Below are positions 5,976 through 13,824 of a DNA stretch of 15,800 bases, piece after piece. Made by a program: the position numbers and the translations under genes. The DNA is from Peptoclostridium sp965368085 (GTDB lineage: Bacteria; Bacillota; Clostridia; Peptostreptococcales; Peptostreptococcaceae), in NCBI GenBank assembly GCA_965368085.1, contig CBDULP010000037.1, positions 1-15,800 on the forward strand, in the 5' to 3' direction. How positions within the stretch are numbered: the first letter of the stretch is position 1; the number at the start of each line of letters is the position of its first letter. The notes beneath the pieces were generated by a model. It searched no databases, was not told the origin of the DNA, and saw nothing but the letters and a program-made list of their open reading frames with translations.

Positions 5976-6911
5976 CATTTTTCTTATCTTTTCATATCTT
6001 TGGTTTGAAAGCTCTTCTCCTGAAACAACCGTAAGTTCTTTAAGGCATTTGCTTATATAATCTTTTATATTTGCCGCCGTGAAGTCGACATCATTGTGCG
6101 CTCCGCCCATAGGCTCGGATATTATGTCATCTATTACAGAAAGTCCCTTAAGGTCCTGAGCTGTAAGTTTCATAACATCCGCAGCCTCCTGTGCCTTTGA
6201 CGCGTCCTTCCAAAGTATGCTGGAAAGTCCCTCTGGAGTTATAACTGAGTATACCGAGTGCTCAAGCATCGCTATCCTGTTTCCGACTCCTAGGGCAAGT
6301 GCTCCTCCGCTTCCTCCTTCTCCTATGACTATTGCTATCACAGGAGTCTTGAGCCTGCTCATTTCAAGAAGGTTTGTGGCTATGGCCTCTCCCTGTCCTC
6401 TTTCCTCGGCTTCAAGTCCGCAGAAAGCTCCAGGAGTGTCTATGAATGTTATTATAGGTCTTTTGAATTTTTCTGCCTGCTTCATAAGCCTAAGAGCCTT
6501 TCTATATCCTTCAGGGTGAGGCATTCCAAAGTTCCGCTTTATGTTGTCCTTTGTGTCTTTTCCCTTTTGATGTCCCACTACGGTGACCGCCATTCCGTCA
6601 ATCACGCCGACTCCGCCGATTATGGCCTTGTCGTCGGCGTAGAGCCTGTCGCCGTGAAGTTCTATGAAACTGTCCATTATCCTGTCTATATACTCAAGAG
6701 TCGTTGGTCTTTCATTAAGCCTTGCAATCTTGATTTTTTGCCATGGGGAAAGGTGGTGATAGACCTCGTCTTTCATCTTGGCCACTTTGCCTGAAAGCAT
6801 TTCTATCTCGCTTGAAAGGTCAACGCCTGTCTCTTCAACTATGTTTTGAAGCTCTTTTATTTTCTCTTCAAGCTGAATTATAGGTTTTTCGAAATCAAGT
6901 CTGTTACTCAT
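5961..6911 (-). CDS. accA: Acetyl-CoA carboxylase carboxyltransferase subunit alpha
   Basis: A 316-aa carboxyltransferase alpha subunit, normal length. With AccD it transfers the carboxyl group from biotinyl-AccB to acetyl-CoA, giving malonyl-CoA for fatty acid synthesis in the cytoplasm. Recognisable sections are the N-terminal coiled helix (FEKPIIQLEEKIKELQ), PWQKIKIARLNERPTTLEYID, GGVGVIDGMAVTVVGHQKG, NFGMPHPEGYRKALRLMK, ITFIDTPGAFCGLEAEERGQ and the oxyanion region GEGGSGGALALGVGNRI, followed by YSVITPEGLSSILWKD. The ATG at 6911 lies inside the end of accD (eight-base overlap) with GGGAGGGGA just upstream, so the two carboxyltransferase subunits are translationally coupled in balanced amounts. 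Last gene of accBCDA. Confidence 0.97.
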   Translation of the reverse strand: MSNRLDFEKPIIQLEEKIKELQNIVEETGVDLSSEIEMLSGKVAKMKDEVYHHLSPWQKIKIARLNERPTTLEYIDRIMDSFIELHGDRLYADDKAIIGGVGVIDGMAVTVVGHQKGKDTKDNIKRNFGMPHPEGYRKALRLMKQAEKFKRPIITFIDTPGAFCGLEAEERGQGEAIATNLLEMSRLKTPVIAIVIGEGGSGGALALGVGNRIAMLEHSVYSVITPEGLSSILWKDASKAQEAADVMKLTAQDLKGLSVIDDIISEPMGGAHNDVDFTAANIKDYISKCLKELTVVSGEELSNQRYEKIRKMGVWA

Positions 6912-7833
6912 TCATATCCCCTCCCATCGAGTGGATTTTAATAAGATCCGAAAGTTTCTCTCTCATTTCATGCCTGTGGACTATCATATCAACGAATCCC
7001 TTTTCCACAAGGAATTCAGCCCTTTGGAAACCTTCCGGAAGTTTTTGCCTTATGGTCTGTTCTATTACCCTAGGTCCCGCAAATCCTATAAGCGCCTTCG
7101 GCTCCGCTATTATTATATCTCCCAGCATTGCAAATGAAGCCGTCACCCCTCCAGTAGTAGGGTCTGTAAATACCGATATATAAAGGAGTCCTGCCTCGTC
7201 AAGCTTTGCAAGCACGGCCGAAGTCTTTGCCATTTGCATTAGCGAAAGCATCCCCTCTTGCATCCTGGCGCCTCCAGATGTAGAGAATATTATTACAGGC
7301 AATCTTCTTTCTATGGCCTTTTCAATCGCCCTCGATATCTTTTCTCCAACTACAGATCCCATGCTTCCCATCATGAATGCAGAGTCCATAACACAAATCA
7401 CGCAAGGGCTTCCTTTTATGCTGGCCTCTCCCGTGACCACGGCCTCTTCAAGAGCTGATTTTTCCTTCGCCTGGTCGAGCTTTTCATCGTATCCTTTAAA
7501 TTCAAGCGGATTTAAAGTTTTTATGTCAGTATCATATTCAATGAAACTCCCACTGTCTGCTATTATGTTTATCCTGTCTCTTGCCCTCATCCTGAAATGG
7601 TGAGAACACTCGGGACAAACCCACTTGTTTGCAGCAAGTTCGTCCTTGCTCAGCTTTACAGAGCAGCCCTTGCAAGTCAAAAGCCCTTCCTGAGGCTCTT
7701 CCTCGACTTTTTTCTTTTCAAAGCTGTATTTTCCAGCATAGTCAAGCTCCTGTGCAGTTCTTTCCTTTTGGACGTTTATTACAGCATATCCCTTGTCTTG
7801 GGAATTCTTTTTATGAAAGAGATCTTTCAGCAT
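6904..7833 (-). CDS. accD: Acetyl-CoA carboxylase carboxyltransferase subunit beta
   Basis: A 309-aa beta subunit of the carboxyltransferase. A four-cysteine zinc ribbon is visible as CKGC (Cys54, Cys57) and CPEC (Cys73, Cys76), followed by the crotonase-like domain with TGEASIKGSPCVICVMD, STSGGARMQEGMLSLMQM, SVFTDPTTGGVTASFAMLGD and GFAGPRVIEQTIRQKLPEGFQ. The region before the zinc ribbon (about 50 residues, basic and acidic clusters) is longer than in many AccD proteins, where it is about 25-30. The ATG at 7833 has GAGGTGG upstream. It starts 21 bases after accC and overlaps accA by eight bases. Confidence 0.97.
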   Translation of the reverse strand: MLKDLFHKKNSQDKGYAVINVQKERTAQELDYAGKYSFEKKKVEEEPQEGLLTCKGCSVKLSKDELAANKWVCPECSHHFRMRARDRINIIADSGSFIEYDTDIKTLNPLEFKGYDEKLDQAKEKSALEEAVVTGEASIKGSPCVICVMDSAFMMGSMGSVVGEKISRAIEKAIERRLPVIIFSTSGGARMQEGMLSLMQMAKTSAVLAKLDEAGLLYISVFTDPTTGGVTASFAMLGDIIIAEPKALIGFAGPRVIEQTIRQKLPEGFQRAEFLVEKGFVDMIVHRHEMREKLSDLIKIHSMGGDMNE

Positions 7834-7854
7834 TATACCACCTCGTCAATACTC

Positions 7855-9210
7855 TTATTTCCCGTTATTTTTGAAAAATTTCCTATCTATAAAGCCTGTG
7901 TCTATATTGTTACTTTCGAAGTCCTCGTCTGAAATTATGTGCCTTTGGAAATCTATATTGCTTTCTATCCCCAATATGACAGTCTCGTCAAGCACCCTTT
8001 TCATCCTATTTATCGCTTCATTTCTGTCCTTGCCCCACACTATCAACTTTCCTATCATCGAATCGTATGTCGGAGGTATCCTGTACCCGCTGTATACGTG
8101 AGAATCGACTCTCACCCCGTATCCTCCCGGGAAGTAAAAGTCTATTATTGTTCCAGGGCAGGGCCTGAACCCATTTCGTGGATCTTCTGCATTTATCCTG
8201 CATTCTATTGCATGTCCGTTTATTCTTATGTCGTCCTGAGTGAATGAAAGCTTTTCTCCTGCAGCTATCCTTATCTGTTCTTTTACTATGTCAACTCCCG
8301 TAACCATTTCAGTCACCGGATGCTCTACCTGTATTCTGGTGTTCATTTCTATGAAGAAAAAGTCCATGTTCTTGTCAAGAAGGAATTCAACCGTACCTGC
8401 ATTTATATAACCCACGGCCTTTGCCGCATTTACAGCCGCATCGCCTATCTGCTTTCTAAGGTCTTCCGATATCACGGCGCTTGGAGCTTCCTCTAGAACC
8501 TTTTGATTTCTCCTTTGAAGCGAACAGTCCCTCTCACCAAGGTGAACCACGTTTCCGTGAGAGTCTGCGATTATCTGAACCTCTATGTGCCTTGGATTTT
8601 CAACAAATCTTTCGATATACATCGACGAGTCTCCGAATGCCACGGCAGATTCTCCCTGGGCAACATTGAACTGTTTCATGAAGTCTTGCATGTCCCTTGC
8701 GACTCTCATTCCTCTTCCACCGCCGCCGCTTACGGCTTTTATCATTACCGGGAATCCCACTTCCTGAGCCTGCTTTGCAGCCTCTTCTATGTCGGTTACG
8801 CACCCTTTCGATCCTGGGACCACGGGAACTCCGGCATTTATCATGCTGGTTCTGGCCTGGGCCTTGTCTCCCATGCTTATTATATGTTCTTCATTAGGGC
8901 CTATATATGTTATTCCATTTTCTTTGCATTTTTTTACAAATTCAGGGTTTTCAGAAAGAAATCCATATCCCGGGTGAATCGCATCTGCTCCCCTTGTAAG
9001 TGCCGCAGTTATTATACTGTCCATGCCAAGGTAGCTCTTCGCAGACGGCGCGGGTCCTATGCATACGGATTCGTCCGCAACGTGAACGTGCAGCGAGTCC
9101 TTGTCTATTTCCGAATATACCGCTACAGTCTTTATGCCCATTTCCTTGCATGCCCTTATTATTCTGAGCGCTATCTCGCCTCTGTTTGCAACCAGTATTT
9201 TGCCAAACAT
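7855..9210 (-). CDS. accC: Acetyl-CoA carboxylase biotin carboxylase subunit
   Basis: A 451-aa biotin carboxylase, full length, which carboxylates the biotin of AccB using ATP and bicarbonate. It has the N-terminal domain MFGKILVANRGEIALRI, the ATP-grasp glycine loop SGGGGRGM (161-168), the RHIEVQIIAD strand, the GERDCSLQRRNQKVLEEAPS segment and the catalytic FIEMNTRIQVEHPVTE motif. The C-terminal GYRIPPTYDSMIGKLIVWG section is also present. The ATG at 9210 is one base beyond the accB stop, and its AGGAGG lies within the last codons of accB, so the two are tightly coupled. Confidence 0.98.
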   Translation of the reverse strand: MFGKILVANRGEIALRIIRACKEMGIKTVAVYSEIDKDSLHVHVADESVCIGPAPSAKSYLGMDSIITAALTRGADAIHPGYGFLSENPEFVKKCKENGITYIGPNEEHIISMGDKAQARTSMINAGVPVVPGSKGCVTDIEEAAKQAQEVGFPVMIKAVSGGGGRGMRVARDMQDFMKQFNVAQGESAVAFGDSSMYIERFVENPRHIEVQIIADSHGNVVHLGERDCSLQRRNQKVLEEAPSAVISEDLRKQIGDAAVNAAKAVGYINAGTVEFLLDKNMDFFFIEMNTRIQVEHPVTEMVTGVDIVKEQIRIAAGEKLSFTQDDIRINGHAIECRINAEDPRNGFRPCPGTIIDFYFPGGYGVRVDSHVYSGYRIPPTYDSMIGKLIVWGKDRNEAINRMKRVLDETVILGIESNIDFQRHIISDEDFESNNIDTGFIDRKFFKNNGK

Positions 9211-9211
9211 G

Positions 9212-9679
9212 CTATGCCCTCCTGATTTTCATAAGAGGCTGTCCGTATTCTACTATGTCTTCGTTCTTAACAAGTATTTCGACAACTTCTCCGTCTTCTT
9301 CACTCTCTATCTCGTTCATTATCTTCATTGCTTCAACTATGCAAAGAGTTGCTCCTTTTGAAACCTTGGCTCCAACTTCCACAAATGAATCTGCATTAGG
9401 GCTTGATGATGCATAGAATGTTCCCACTATAGGCGACTTTACTATATAAACGTCCTCTTGTTCTACTTGAACTGCAGGTGTCTCAGTCGCGGCGCTAGCC
9501 TCTGCCTGTACTGGCGCCGCATGGACTACGGGTGCCGGTGCGCTGTATTGAGCAGCCGCCACAACCTCCTTGCACTTGCTTATTTTTATTTTTGAATCTC
9601 CATCTTCCATTTCAAATTGCTGTATGCTGGTCTTGTCTATAGCCTCTATAAGCTCTTTTATATCATTTACATTAAGCAT
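9212..9679 (-). CDS. accB: Biotin carboxyl carrier protein of acetyl-CoA carboxylase
   Basis: A 155-aa carrier protein that bears biotin and shuttles carboxyl groups between AccC and AccDA. The N-terminal helix MLNVNDIKELIEAID is typical; an Ala/Pro/Val-rich linker spans about 38-76; the C-terminal biotinyl domain has SPIVGTFYASSSP (the thumb region) and EAMKIMNEI with biotin-accepting Lys119. The ATG at 9679 follows GGAGG with a six-base spacing; a TTG four codons upstream lies inside that ribosome site and is rejected as start. First gene of accBCDA; a strong promoter and a FapR-like operator lie upstream. Confidence 0.96.
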   Translation of the reverse strand: MLNVNDIKELIEAIDKTSIQQFEMEDGDSKIKISKCKEVVAAAQYSAPAPVVHAAPVQAEASAATETPAVQVEQEDVYIVKSPIVGTFYASSSPNADSFVEVGAKVSKGATLCIVEAMKIMNEIESEEDGEVVEILVKNEDIVEYGQPLMKIRRA

Positions 9680-9697
9680 GTTTACCTCCAAAATTAA

Positions 9698-9709
9698 GGG
9701 GAATTCCCC
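9698..9709. repeat. Perfect 12-bp palindrome in the accB leader
   Basis: GGGGAATTCCCC lies between the FapR-like operator and the accB ribosome binding site, about 18 bases before the start codon. It could be a second protein site or a short hairpin affecting accB translation; no known factor is recognised. Confidence 0.4.
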
Positions 9710-9743
9710 AGTTTCAATTATGATGAAAATTTAATAGCTAATT

Positions 9744-9760
9744 TTAGTATCTGGTACTAA
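9744..9760. promoter_or_regulatory. FapR-like operator of the acc operon
   Basis: TTAGTATCTGGTACTAA is a 17-bp inverted repeat with perfect TTAGTA/TACTAA arms around five bases. It closely resembles the FapR operator known from Bacillus and Staphylococcus fatty-acid genes (recalled as TTAGTACCTGRTACTAA-like). It starts about five bases after the expected transcription start of the acc promoter, where a bound repressor would block transcription. FapR is released by malonyl-CoA, the product of this operon. The fapR gene is not in the window. Confidence 0.7.
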
Positions 9761-9771
9761 TACTTGAAGAT

Positions 9772-9800
9772 ATTATATCAATATTTATATTTTTTTTCAA
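9772..9800 (-). promoter_or_regulatory. Sigma-A type promoter of accBCDA
   Basis: On the minus strand TTGAAA (9795-9800) and TATAAT (9772-9777) are separated by exactly 17 bases, an almost perfect housekeeping promoter. Transcription should start near 9765, leaving a leader of about 85 bases before accB. Confidence 0.75.
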
Positions 9801-9936
9801 TCCAAAGCCCATTTGTATTTTTCTATAACAACTCATTTTACCATAAACACAGTCCATTTAAAACCTGCAGCTGTCAGCACCATATCAATATGGGCACATG
9901 TCCCCGCGACCTTTTTACTGTTTTTTATAATCTTTT

Positions 9937-9966
9937 TTGACTTTATTCAAAATTTTCGTGTATTGT
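9937..9966 (+). promoter_or_regulatory. Candidate promoter of the GNAT gene
   Basis: TTGACT (9937-9942) and TATTGT (9961-9966) are 18 bases apart: five of six and four of six matches to consensus. The start codon is about 80 bases further on. Confidence 0.4.
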
Positions 9967-10049
9967 GATTAATCCTCCCCCCGCATGGAAATAATATTAA
10001 ACATCATAACAATCGCAATTATATATTACTATTTGAGGGGAGTGGCTTT

Positions 10050-10814
10050 ATGAAGCTTTTGAAAAAGGCAAGTTCCAGAAAAACAATTTCCGACATTCTC
10101 GAAACCGGTGTTCTGAACAGGATAGATGGCGACAAAAAAAGACCTGCACAATATGAAATGAAATTTTTGAGTAAAAGCCATATAGACGATGTAATAGAAC
10201 TTGAAAATCTCGTGGTTTCCCTGCTTGAAAGGGATGATCTTTTTGTAAAGGATTCAAAAGACTTCTTCATGGAAAAAATATTCGACGGCAAGGGGCTTTT
10301 AATAGGAGTTTTCAGCGAAGGCAAGCTTGTTGCATACAGGAGCGTAAGTTTTCCAATGGATTCAAGCAGAAACTTCGGGAAAAATCACAAGAGCATACCG
10401 CCAGGCGAACTTTCAAGAGTAATGCATTTCGAAGCCACAGTGGTTCACCCTGATTTTCGTGGAAACTCACTTCAGGAAAAAATGTCCAGATACGCCATTG
10501 ACTTCGGAAAAGCACGCGGAATCCTGCACGTTTGCACCACAATATCACCTTACAACTACCCAAGTCTTAAAAATATAATGAGCTTAGGACTTACAGTAAG
10601 AGGTCTTGAAAGGATCGAAAACGAAGAATACGGCGGAAAGCTGAGATTTCTTCTGACAATAGATTTTAGAGATAAACCGAAAATGCTATATGAGGATTCG
10701 ATAATTGTAAATCATTCCGACATTGAAAAACAAAAAGAGCTTCTGCGAATGGGATACATAGGCTACAAGGTCCAAAAAAACAATTCCAGTTTCGACATAA
10801 TATACGGAAAATAG
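10050..10814 (+). CDS. GNAT family N-acetyltransferase, substrate unknown
   Basis: A 254-aa protein with one GNAT fold: N-terminal part with EMKFLSKSHIDDVIELE (36-52), strand GLLIGVFSEGKLVAYRSV (82-99), and the acetyl-CoA binding motif VHPDFRGNSLQEKM (132-145), in which RGNS corresponds to the usual R/QxxGxG/A loop. It continues with the second CoA region around TTISPYNYPSLKNIMSLGL, where a longer C-terminal tail (about 205-254) follows. No signal peptide or membrane segment. ATG follows GAGGGGAG with a seven-base spacing. It is transcribed away from acc and ends in a terminator shared with the convergent polyphosphate gene. The acetyl acceptor cannot be read from the sequence. Confidence 0.8.
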   Translation: MKLLKKASSRKTISDILETGVLNRIDGDKKRPAQYEMKFLSKSHIDDVIELENLVVSLLERDDLFVKDSKDFFMEKIFDGKGLLIGVFSEGKLVAYRSVSFPMDSSRNFGKNHKSIPPGELSRVMHFEATVVHPDFRGNSLQEKMSRYAIDFGKARGILHVCTTISPYNYPSLKNIMSLGLTVRGLERIENEEYGGKLRFLLTIDFRDKPKMLYEDSIIVNHSDIEKQKELLRMGYIGYKVQKNNSSFDIIYGK

Positions 10815-10860
10815 AATGAAAAGGCCCGCAGTTCAAATAATCTGCGGGCCTTTTCATTCT
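10813..10860. terminator. Shared bidirectional terminator
   Basis: AGAATGAAAAGGCCCGCAG (10813-10831) and its exact complement (10842-10860) form a perfect 19-bp stem around a ten-base loop. T-rich tracts are present on both exits (TTTTCATTCTATTTTTT on the plus strand, TTTTCATTCTATTTTCC on the minus strand). The stem overlaps the stop codons of both convergent genes. Confidence 0.92.
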
Positions 10861-12406
10861 ATTTTTTGTTTTCAGCCGCCCTTACCGCCTTTTCCAGCTC
10901 ATTTGCCGTATGCCTTAGCGTCTTTATCCTTGCATACTTTTTCGAGTTGGATTCAACTATTGTCCACGGAGCGTATGTGGTGCTTGTTCTAAAGAGCATC
11001 TCGTCCACAGCCTCCTTGTAGTTATCCCATTTGTACCTGTTCCTCCAGTCCTCTTGGGTTATCTTCCAATTTTTGTTTGGGTCACTTTCCCTGGCCTTGA
11101 ACCTCTCCAGCTGCTCCTGTCTGTCTATGTGAATCCAGTATTTTATGACAACCGCCCCGAAATTGACAAGGCTTTCTTCAAACTCGCGTATCTCCCTGTA
11201 AGCCCTTTTCCACTCCCATTCGCTTGCAAACCCTTCGACCCTCTCTACCAGCACCCTTCCGTACCAGCTCCTGTCGAATATTGCAAAGTGACCTGTCTTG
11301 GGAAGCTGGTTCCAGAACCGCCACATGTAATTGTGTCTTTTCTCAATGTCGTTAGGCGCACCTATAGGTATAACCTCGTATCCCCGCGGGTCAAGAGGTG
11401 TTACCAGGCGTTTTATGTTTCCGCCCTTTCCGCCTGCGTCCCATCCTTCATATACTATTACAACCGGTATCTTGTTGAGATACACCTCATTCGCAAGGTT
11501 TTTAACCCTTTCCTGAAGCTTTGCAAGCTCCTTTTTATATTCCCCGTTTCCAATAGAAACCGAAAGGTCAACCTTGTCCAGCATTGATGTGTTAAGGTTT
11601 TTTATGCTGGACATGACACTCTCCCCGGCCTCTTCCTCACTCCCCCCCTCTTCAACAAGACTTGCAGCCTGCTCAACTATGGCTCTTTTCCTGCCTATCC
11701 TATCCATGTTCTTTTCCATGGCTTCTATGAAATGCATAAGGGTCTTCACTTTCGAAAATCTCATGTCCTCGCTTTCAACTATTGTCCACGGCGCATATCC
11801 CGTGTCTGTTTCCTGTATTGCCTTTTCTATTGCATCCTTGTACTTTTCGTAGTTTTTATTTTCCTTTATGTCCGATTCAGACACCCTCCACTTTGTAGCC
11901 TCGTTCTCCATGAGAGAGTCCATTCTCTTTGTCTGCTCCTGTTTGCTTATATGGAGGAAAAATTTAATTATGACAAAATCATCTTCATAAAGCTGCCTTT
12001 CAAACATGTTTATTTCCCGGTATGTACCCTCAAGCTCTTTTCCCCCTATATTCCCCTGTGCGACATCGTCCATTATTCTTCTGTACCAGCTCCTGTCGAA
12101 TATGGTCATTTCACCTCTCGCAGGAGTGTTTATCCAAAACCTCCACAAAAAAGGCCTTCTCTTTTCGTCATCGTTTTCCACATGCATGGAATGCACTGTA
12201 AAATGCCTCGGATTCATTGGCAGTATCAGTTCGTTTATTACACTTCCCTTGCCAGACGTGTCCCATCCCTCAAACACTACCATTACAGGTATGTCCATTT
12301 CATAAGCCTTCCTTTGAAGCTGTCCCATCTTGATTTCTATTTCCTTCATCGCCTTTTTGTATTCGTTTTTACTGAGCTTTTTTGAAAGGTCTATCTTTTC
12401 AAACAT
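10859..12406 (-). CDS. pap: Polyphosphate:AMP phosphotransferase, two-domain PPK2 (class II)
   Basis: A 515-aa cytoplasmic enzyme with two tandem PPK2 domains, as in polyphosphate:AMP phosphotransferase, which makes ADP from AMP and polyphosphate. Domain 1 (about 1-245) has Walker A GWDTSGKG (47-54) and DRSWYRR (104-110); domain 2 (about 275-515) has GWDAGGKG (321-328), DRSWYGR (378-384) and the lid around KARESDPNKNWK. A short acidic linker (VEEGGSEEEAGES) joins them. Domain 2 matches the single-domain consensus better, domain 1 has RR in place of GR, as expected when only the C-terminal domain is fully active. Both keep intact P-loops. The ATG at 12406 follows GGGGAG with a six-base spacing; an ATG two codons upstream is too close to it. 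It is monocistronic, divergent from the RNA methyltransferase. AMP as acceptor is inferred from the two-domain layout. Confidence 0.93.
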   Translation of the reverse strand: MFEKIDLSKKLSKNEYKKAMKEIEIKMGQLQRKAYEMDIPVMVVFEGWDTSGKGSVINELILPMNPRHFTVHSMHVENDDEKRRPFLWRFWINTPARGEMTIFDRSWYRRIMDDVAQGNIGGKELEGTYREINMFERQLYEDDFVIIKFFLHISKQEQTKRMDSLMENEATKWRVSESDIKENKNYEKYKDAIEKAIQETDTGYAPWTIVESEDMRFSKVKTLMHFIEAMEKNMDRIGRKRAIVEQAASLVEEGGSEEEAGESVMSSIKNLNTSMLDKVDLSVSIGNGEYKKELAKLQERVKNLANEVYLNKIPVVIVYEGWDAGGKGGNIKRLVTPLDPRGYEVIPIGAPNDIEKRHNYMWRFWNQLPKTGHFAIFDRSWYGRVLVERVEGFASEWEWKRAYREIREFEESLVNFGAVVIKYWIHIDRQEQLERFKARESDPNKNWKITQEDWRNRYKWDNYKEAVDEMLFRTSTTYAPWTIVESNSKKYARIKTLRHTANELEKAVRAAENKK

Positions 12407-12455
12407 AGTCATCTCCCCTTGCCTTGGATACAAATTTCGACTTGACAGTTATTTA

Positions 12456-12484
12456 TTTATACCCAATGAATATGTGCATGAAAA
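12456..12484 (-). promoter_or_regulatory. Candidate promoter of the polyphosphate phosphotransferase gene
   Basis: On the minus strand TTTTCA (12479-12484) and TATAAA (12456-12461) are 17 bases apart, matching consensus at four and five of six positions, about 50 bases before the start codon. Confidence 0.45.
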
Positions 12485-12599
12485 TATATACAAATAAATA
12501 GTAACGGCTAATTTTATATGTTGCGAAAATCCAAATTTGAATTCGCTTTTATGCCGGGGTGTTTTTGACAAAAAGCTGTTTCCAGCCCTTCCTATATTG

Positions 12600-12605
12600 T
12601 ATAAT
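12600..12605 (+). promoter_or_regulatory. Candidate -10 box of the RNA methyltransferase gene
   Basis: A perfect TATAAT lies 61 bases before the start codon. A perfect TTGACA (12565-12570) is present but 29 bases away, too far to act together; the base at the proper distance (GTTTCC) is poor. Either the -10 works alone or transcription starts from TATATT at 12593. Confidence 0.35.
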
Positions 12606-12666
12606 GAATGAAGAGAAAATATGCAGCAGTGCAAATTAGAAAAAACGGAAGGATTTGATTTATAAA

Positions 12667-13824
12667 ATGGCTAAACTTGAGCTTATGGCCACTTCGGCTT
12701 TCGGCATAGAGTCTGTACTTGCAGACGAACTTAAATCACTTGGATACAACGATCTCACTATCGAAAACGGAAAAGTAACTTTCACAGGGGACGCATACGC
12801 CATTCCCAAAACCAATGTATGGCTGAGATGCGCAGACAGGGTGTACATGAATATGGGCAAATTCAAAGCAACTACATTTGAAGAGCTTTTCCAGCAGGTT
12901 AAGGCTCTTCCTTGGGCTGACATCCTGCCTGCAGACGCAGAATTTCCAGTGGCTGATGCAAAATCTGTAAAGTCCAAGCTTTTCAGCCTTTCAGACATAC
13001 AGGCTATAAGTAAAAAAGCCGTTGTCGAGAAGATGAAGGAGACTTACGGCAACCAGTGGTTTCCTGAAAACGGAGCCAAATACCCCATACACGTTTCAAT
13101 ACTAAAAGACAATGTAACCGTTTCTATAGACACAAGCGGCACAGGACTTCACAAGAGGGGTTACAGGGAGAGGGCCTCCGAAGCACCTATAAAGGAAACT
13201 CTCGCGGCGGCGCTCGTGCTTTTAAGTAAATGGAAAAGCGACATAGCCCTTATAGACCCATTCTGCGGCTCGGGAACAATTCCTATAGAGGCTGCGATGA
13301 TAGGTGCGAACATACCTCCAGGCCTTGGCAGAAAATTCGTTTCGGAAGACTGGAGCATAATACCTCAAGACGCCTGGAAAGAAGTCAAAAAAAATGCCTA
13401 CGAAGGCATTAATTACGACGTCGAAATGAGCATCGAAGGCTATGACATAGATCCAAGAGTCGTAAAGGTAGCCATGGAAAATGCGGAAAATGCGGGTGTT
13501 GAAGAGTTCATACACTTCCAGGCAAGGGACGTTAAGGATCTTAGTTCATCTAAAAAATACGGCAAGGTGATATGCAATCCGCCATACGGCGAAAGGCTTA
13601 GTGAAAAGGACAGCGTAATGGAGCTTTACGCCACAATGGGAGAAGCCTTCTCAAAGCTCGACACCTGGTCTTATTATGTAATAACTTCAAGCGATGAGTT
13701 CGAAAGAAGCTTTGGAAAAAGGTCGAGCAAGAACAGAAAACTCTACAACGGAAGGATAAAGTGCTACTATTACCAATATTTCGGCCCAAGACCTCCAAGA
13801 CCGAAAAATGACATTCAAGAGTAA
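12667..13824 (+). CDS. THUMP-domain class I SAM-dependent RNA methyltransferase (RlmL/YpsC-like)
   Basis: A 385-aa enzyme predicted to methylate RNA, most likely 23S rRNA guanine N2 as for the RlmL N-terminal half. It has an N-terminal ferredoxin-like part (KLELMATSAFGIESVLADEL), a THUMP domain (about 45-156) ending in VTVSIDTSGTGLHKRGYR (150-167), then a Rossmann methyltransferase domain with the SAM loop DPFCGSGT (197-204), acidic EGYDIDPR (257-264) and catalytic NPPYGER (304-310). The ATG at 12667 gives the start usual for the family; GGAAGGA is 13 bases upstream, an unusually long gap. A TTG at 12655 is only one base from that site and is less likely. Single gene, divergent from the phosphotransferase. 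Length and layout match B. subtilis YpsC rather than the fused E. coli RlmKL. Confidence 0.9.
   Translation: MAKLELMATSAFGIESVLADELKSLGYNDLTIENGKVTFTGDAYAIPKTNVWLRCADRVYMNMGKFKATTFEELFQQVKALPWADILPADAEFPVADAKSVKSKLFSLSDIQAISKKAVVEKMKETYGNQWFPENGAKYPIHVSILKDNVTVSIDTSGTGLHKRGYRERASEAPIKETLAAALVLLSKWKSDIALIDPFCGSGTIPIEAAMIGANIPPGLGRKFVSEDWSIIPQDAWKEVKKNAYEGINYDVEMSIEGYDIDPRVVKVAMENAENAGVEEFIHFQARDVKDLSSSKKYGKVICNPPYGERLSEKDSVMELYATMGEAFSKLDTWSYYVITSSDEFERSFGKRSSKNRKLYNGRIKCYYYQYFGPRPPRPKNDIQE

Larger units (their letters stand above)
9680..10049. other. Gene-free divergent control region between accB and the GNAT gene
   Basis: These 370 bases hold the acc ribosome site, a GGGGAATTCCCC palindrome, the FapR-like operator and the acc promoter on the left. 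On the right is the GNAT promoter candidate (9937-9966). Between them, about 9801-9930, is AT-rich sequence with a short CCATAT/ATATGG repeat (9880-9893) and no supported gene. Confidence 0.7.

Noticed and set aside
12565..12605. TTGACA and TATAAT as one promoter for the RNA methyltransferase gene
   Set aside because: Both boxes are perfect but 29 bases apart, beyond the range a sigma factor can span.
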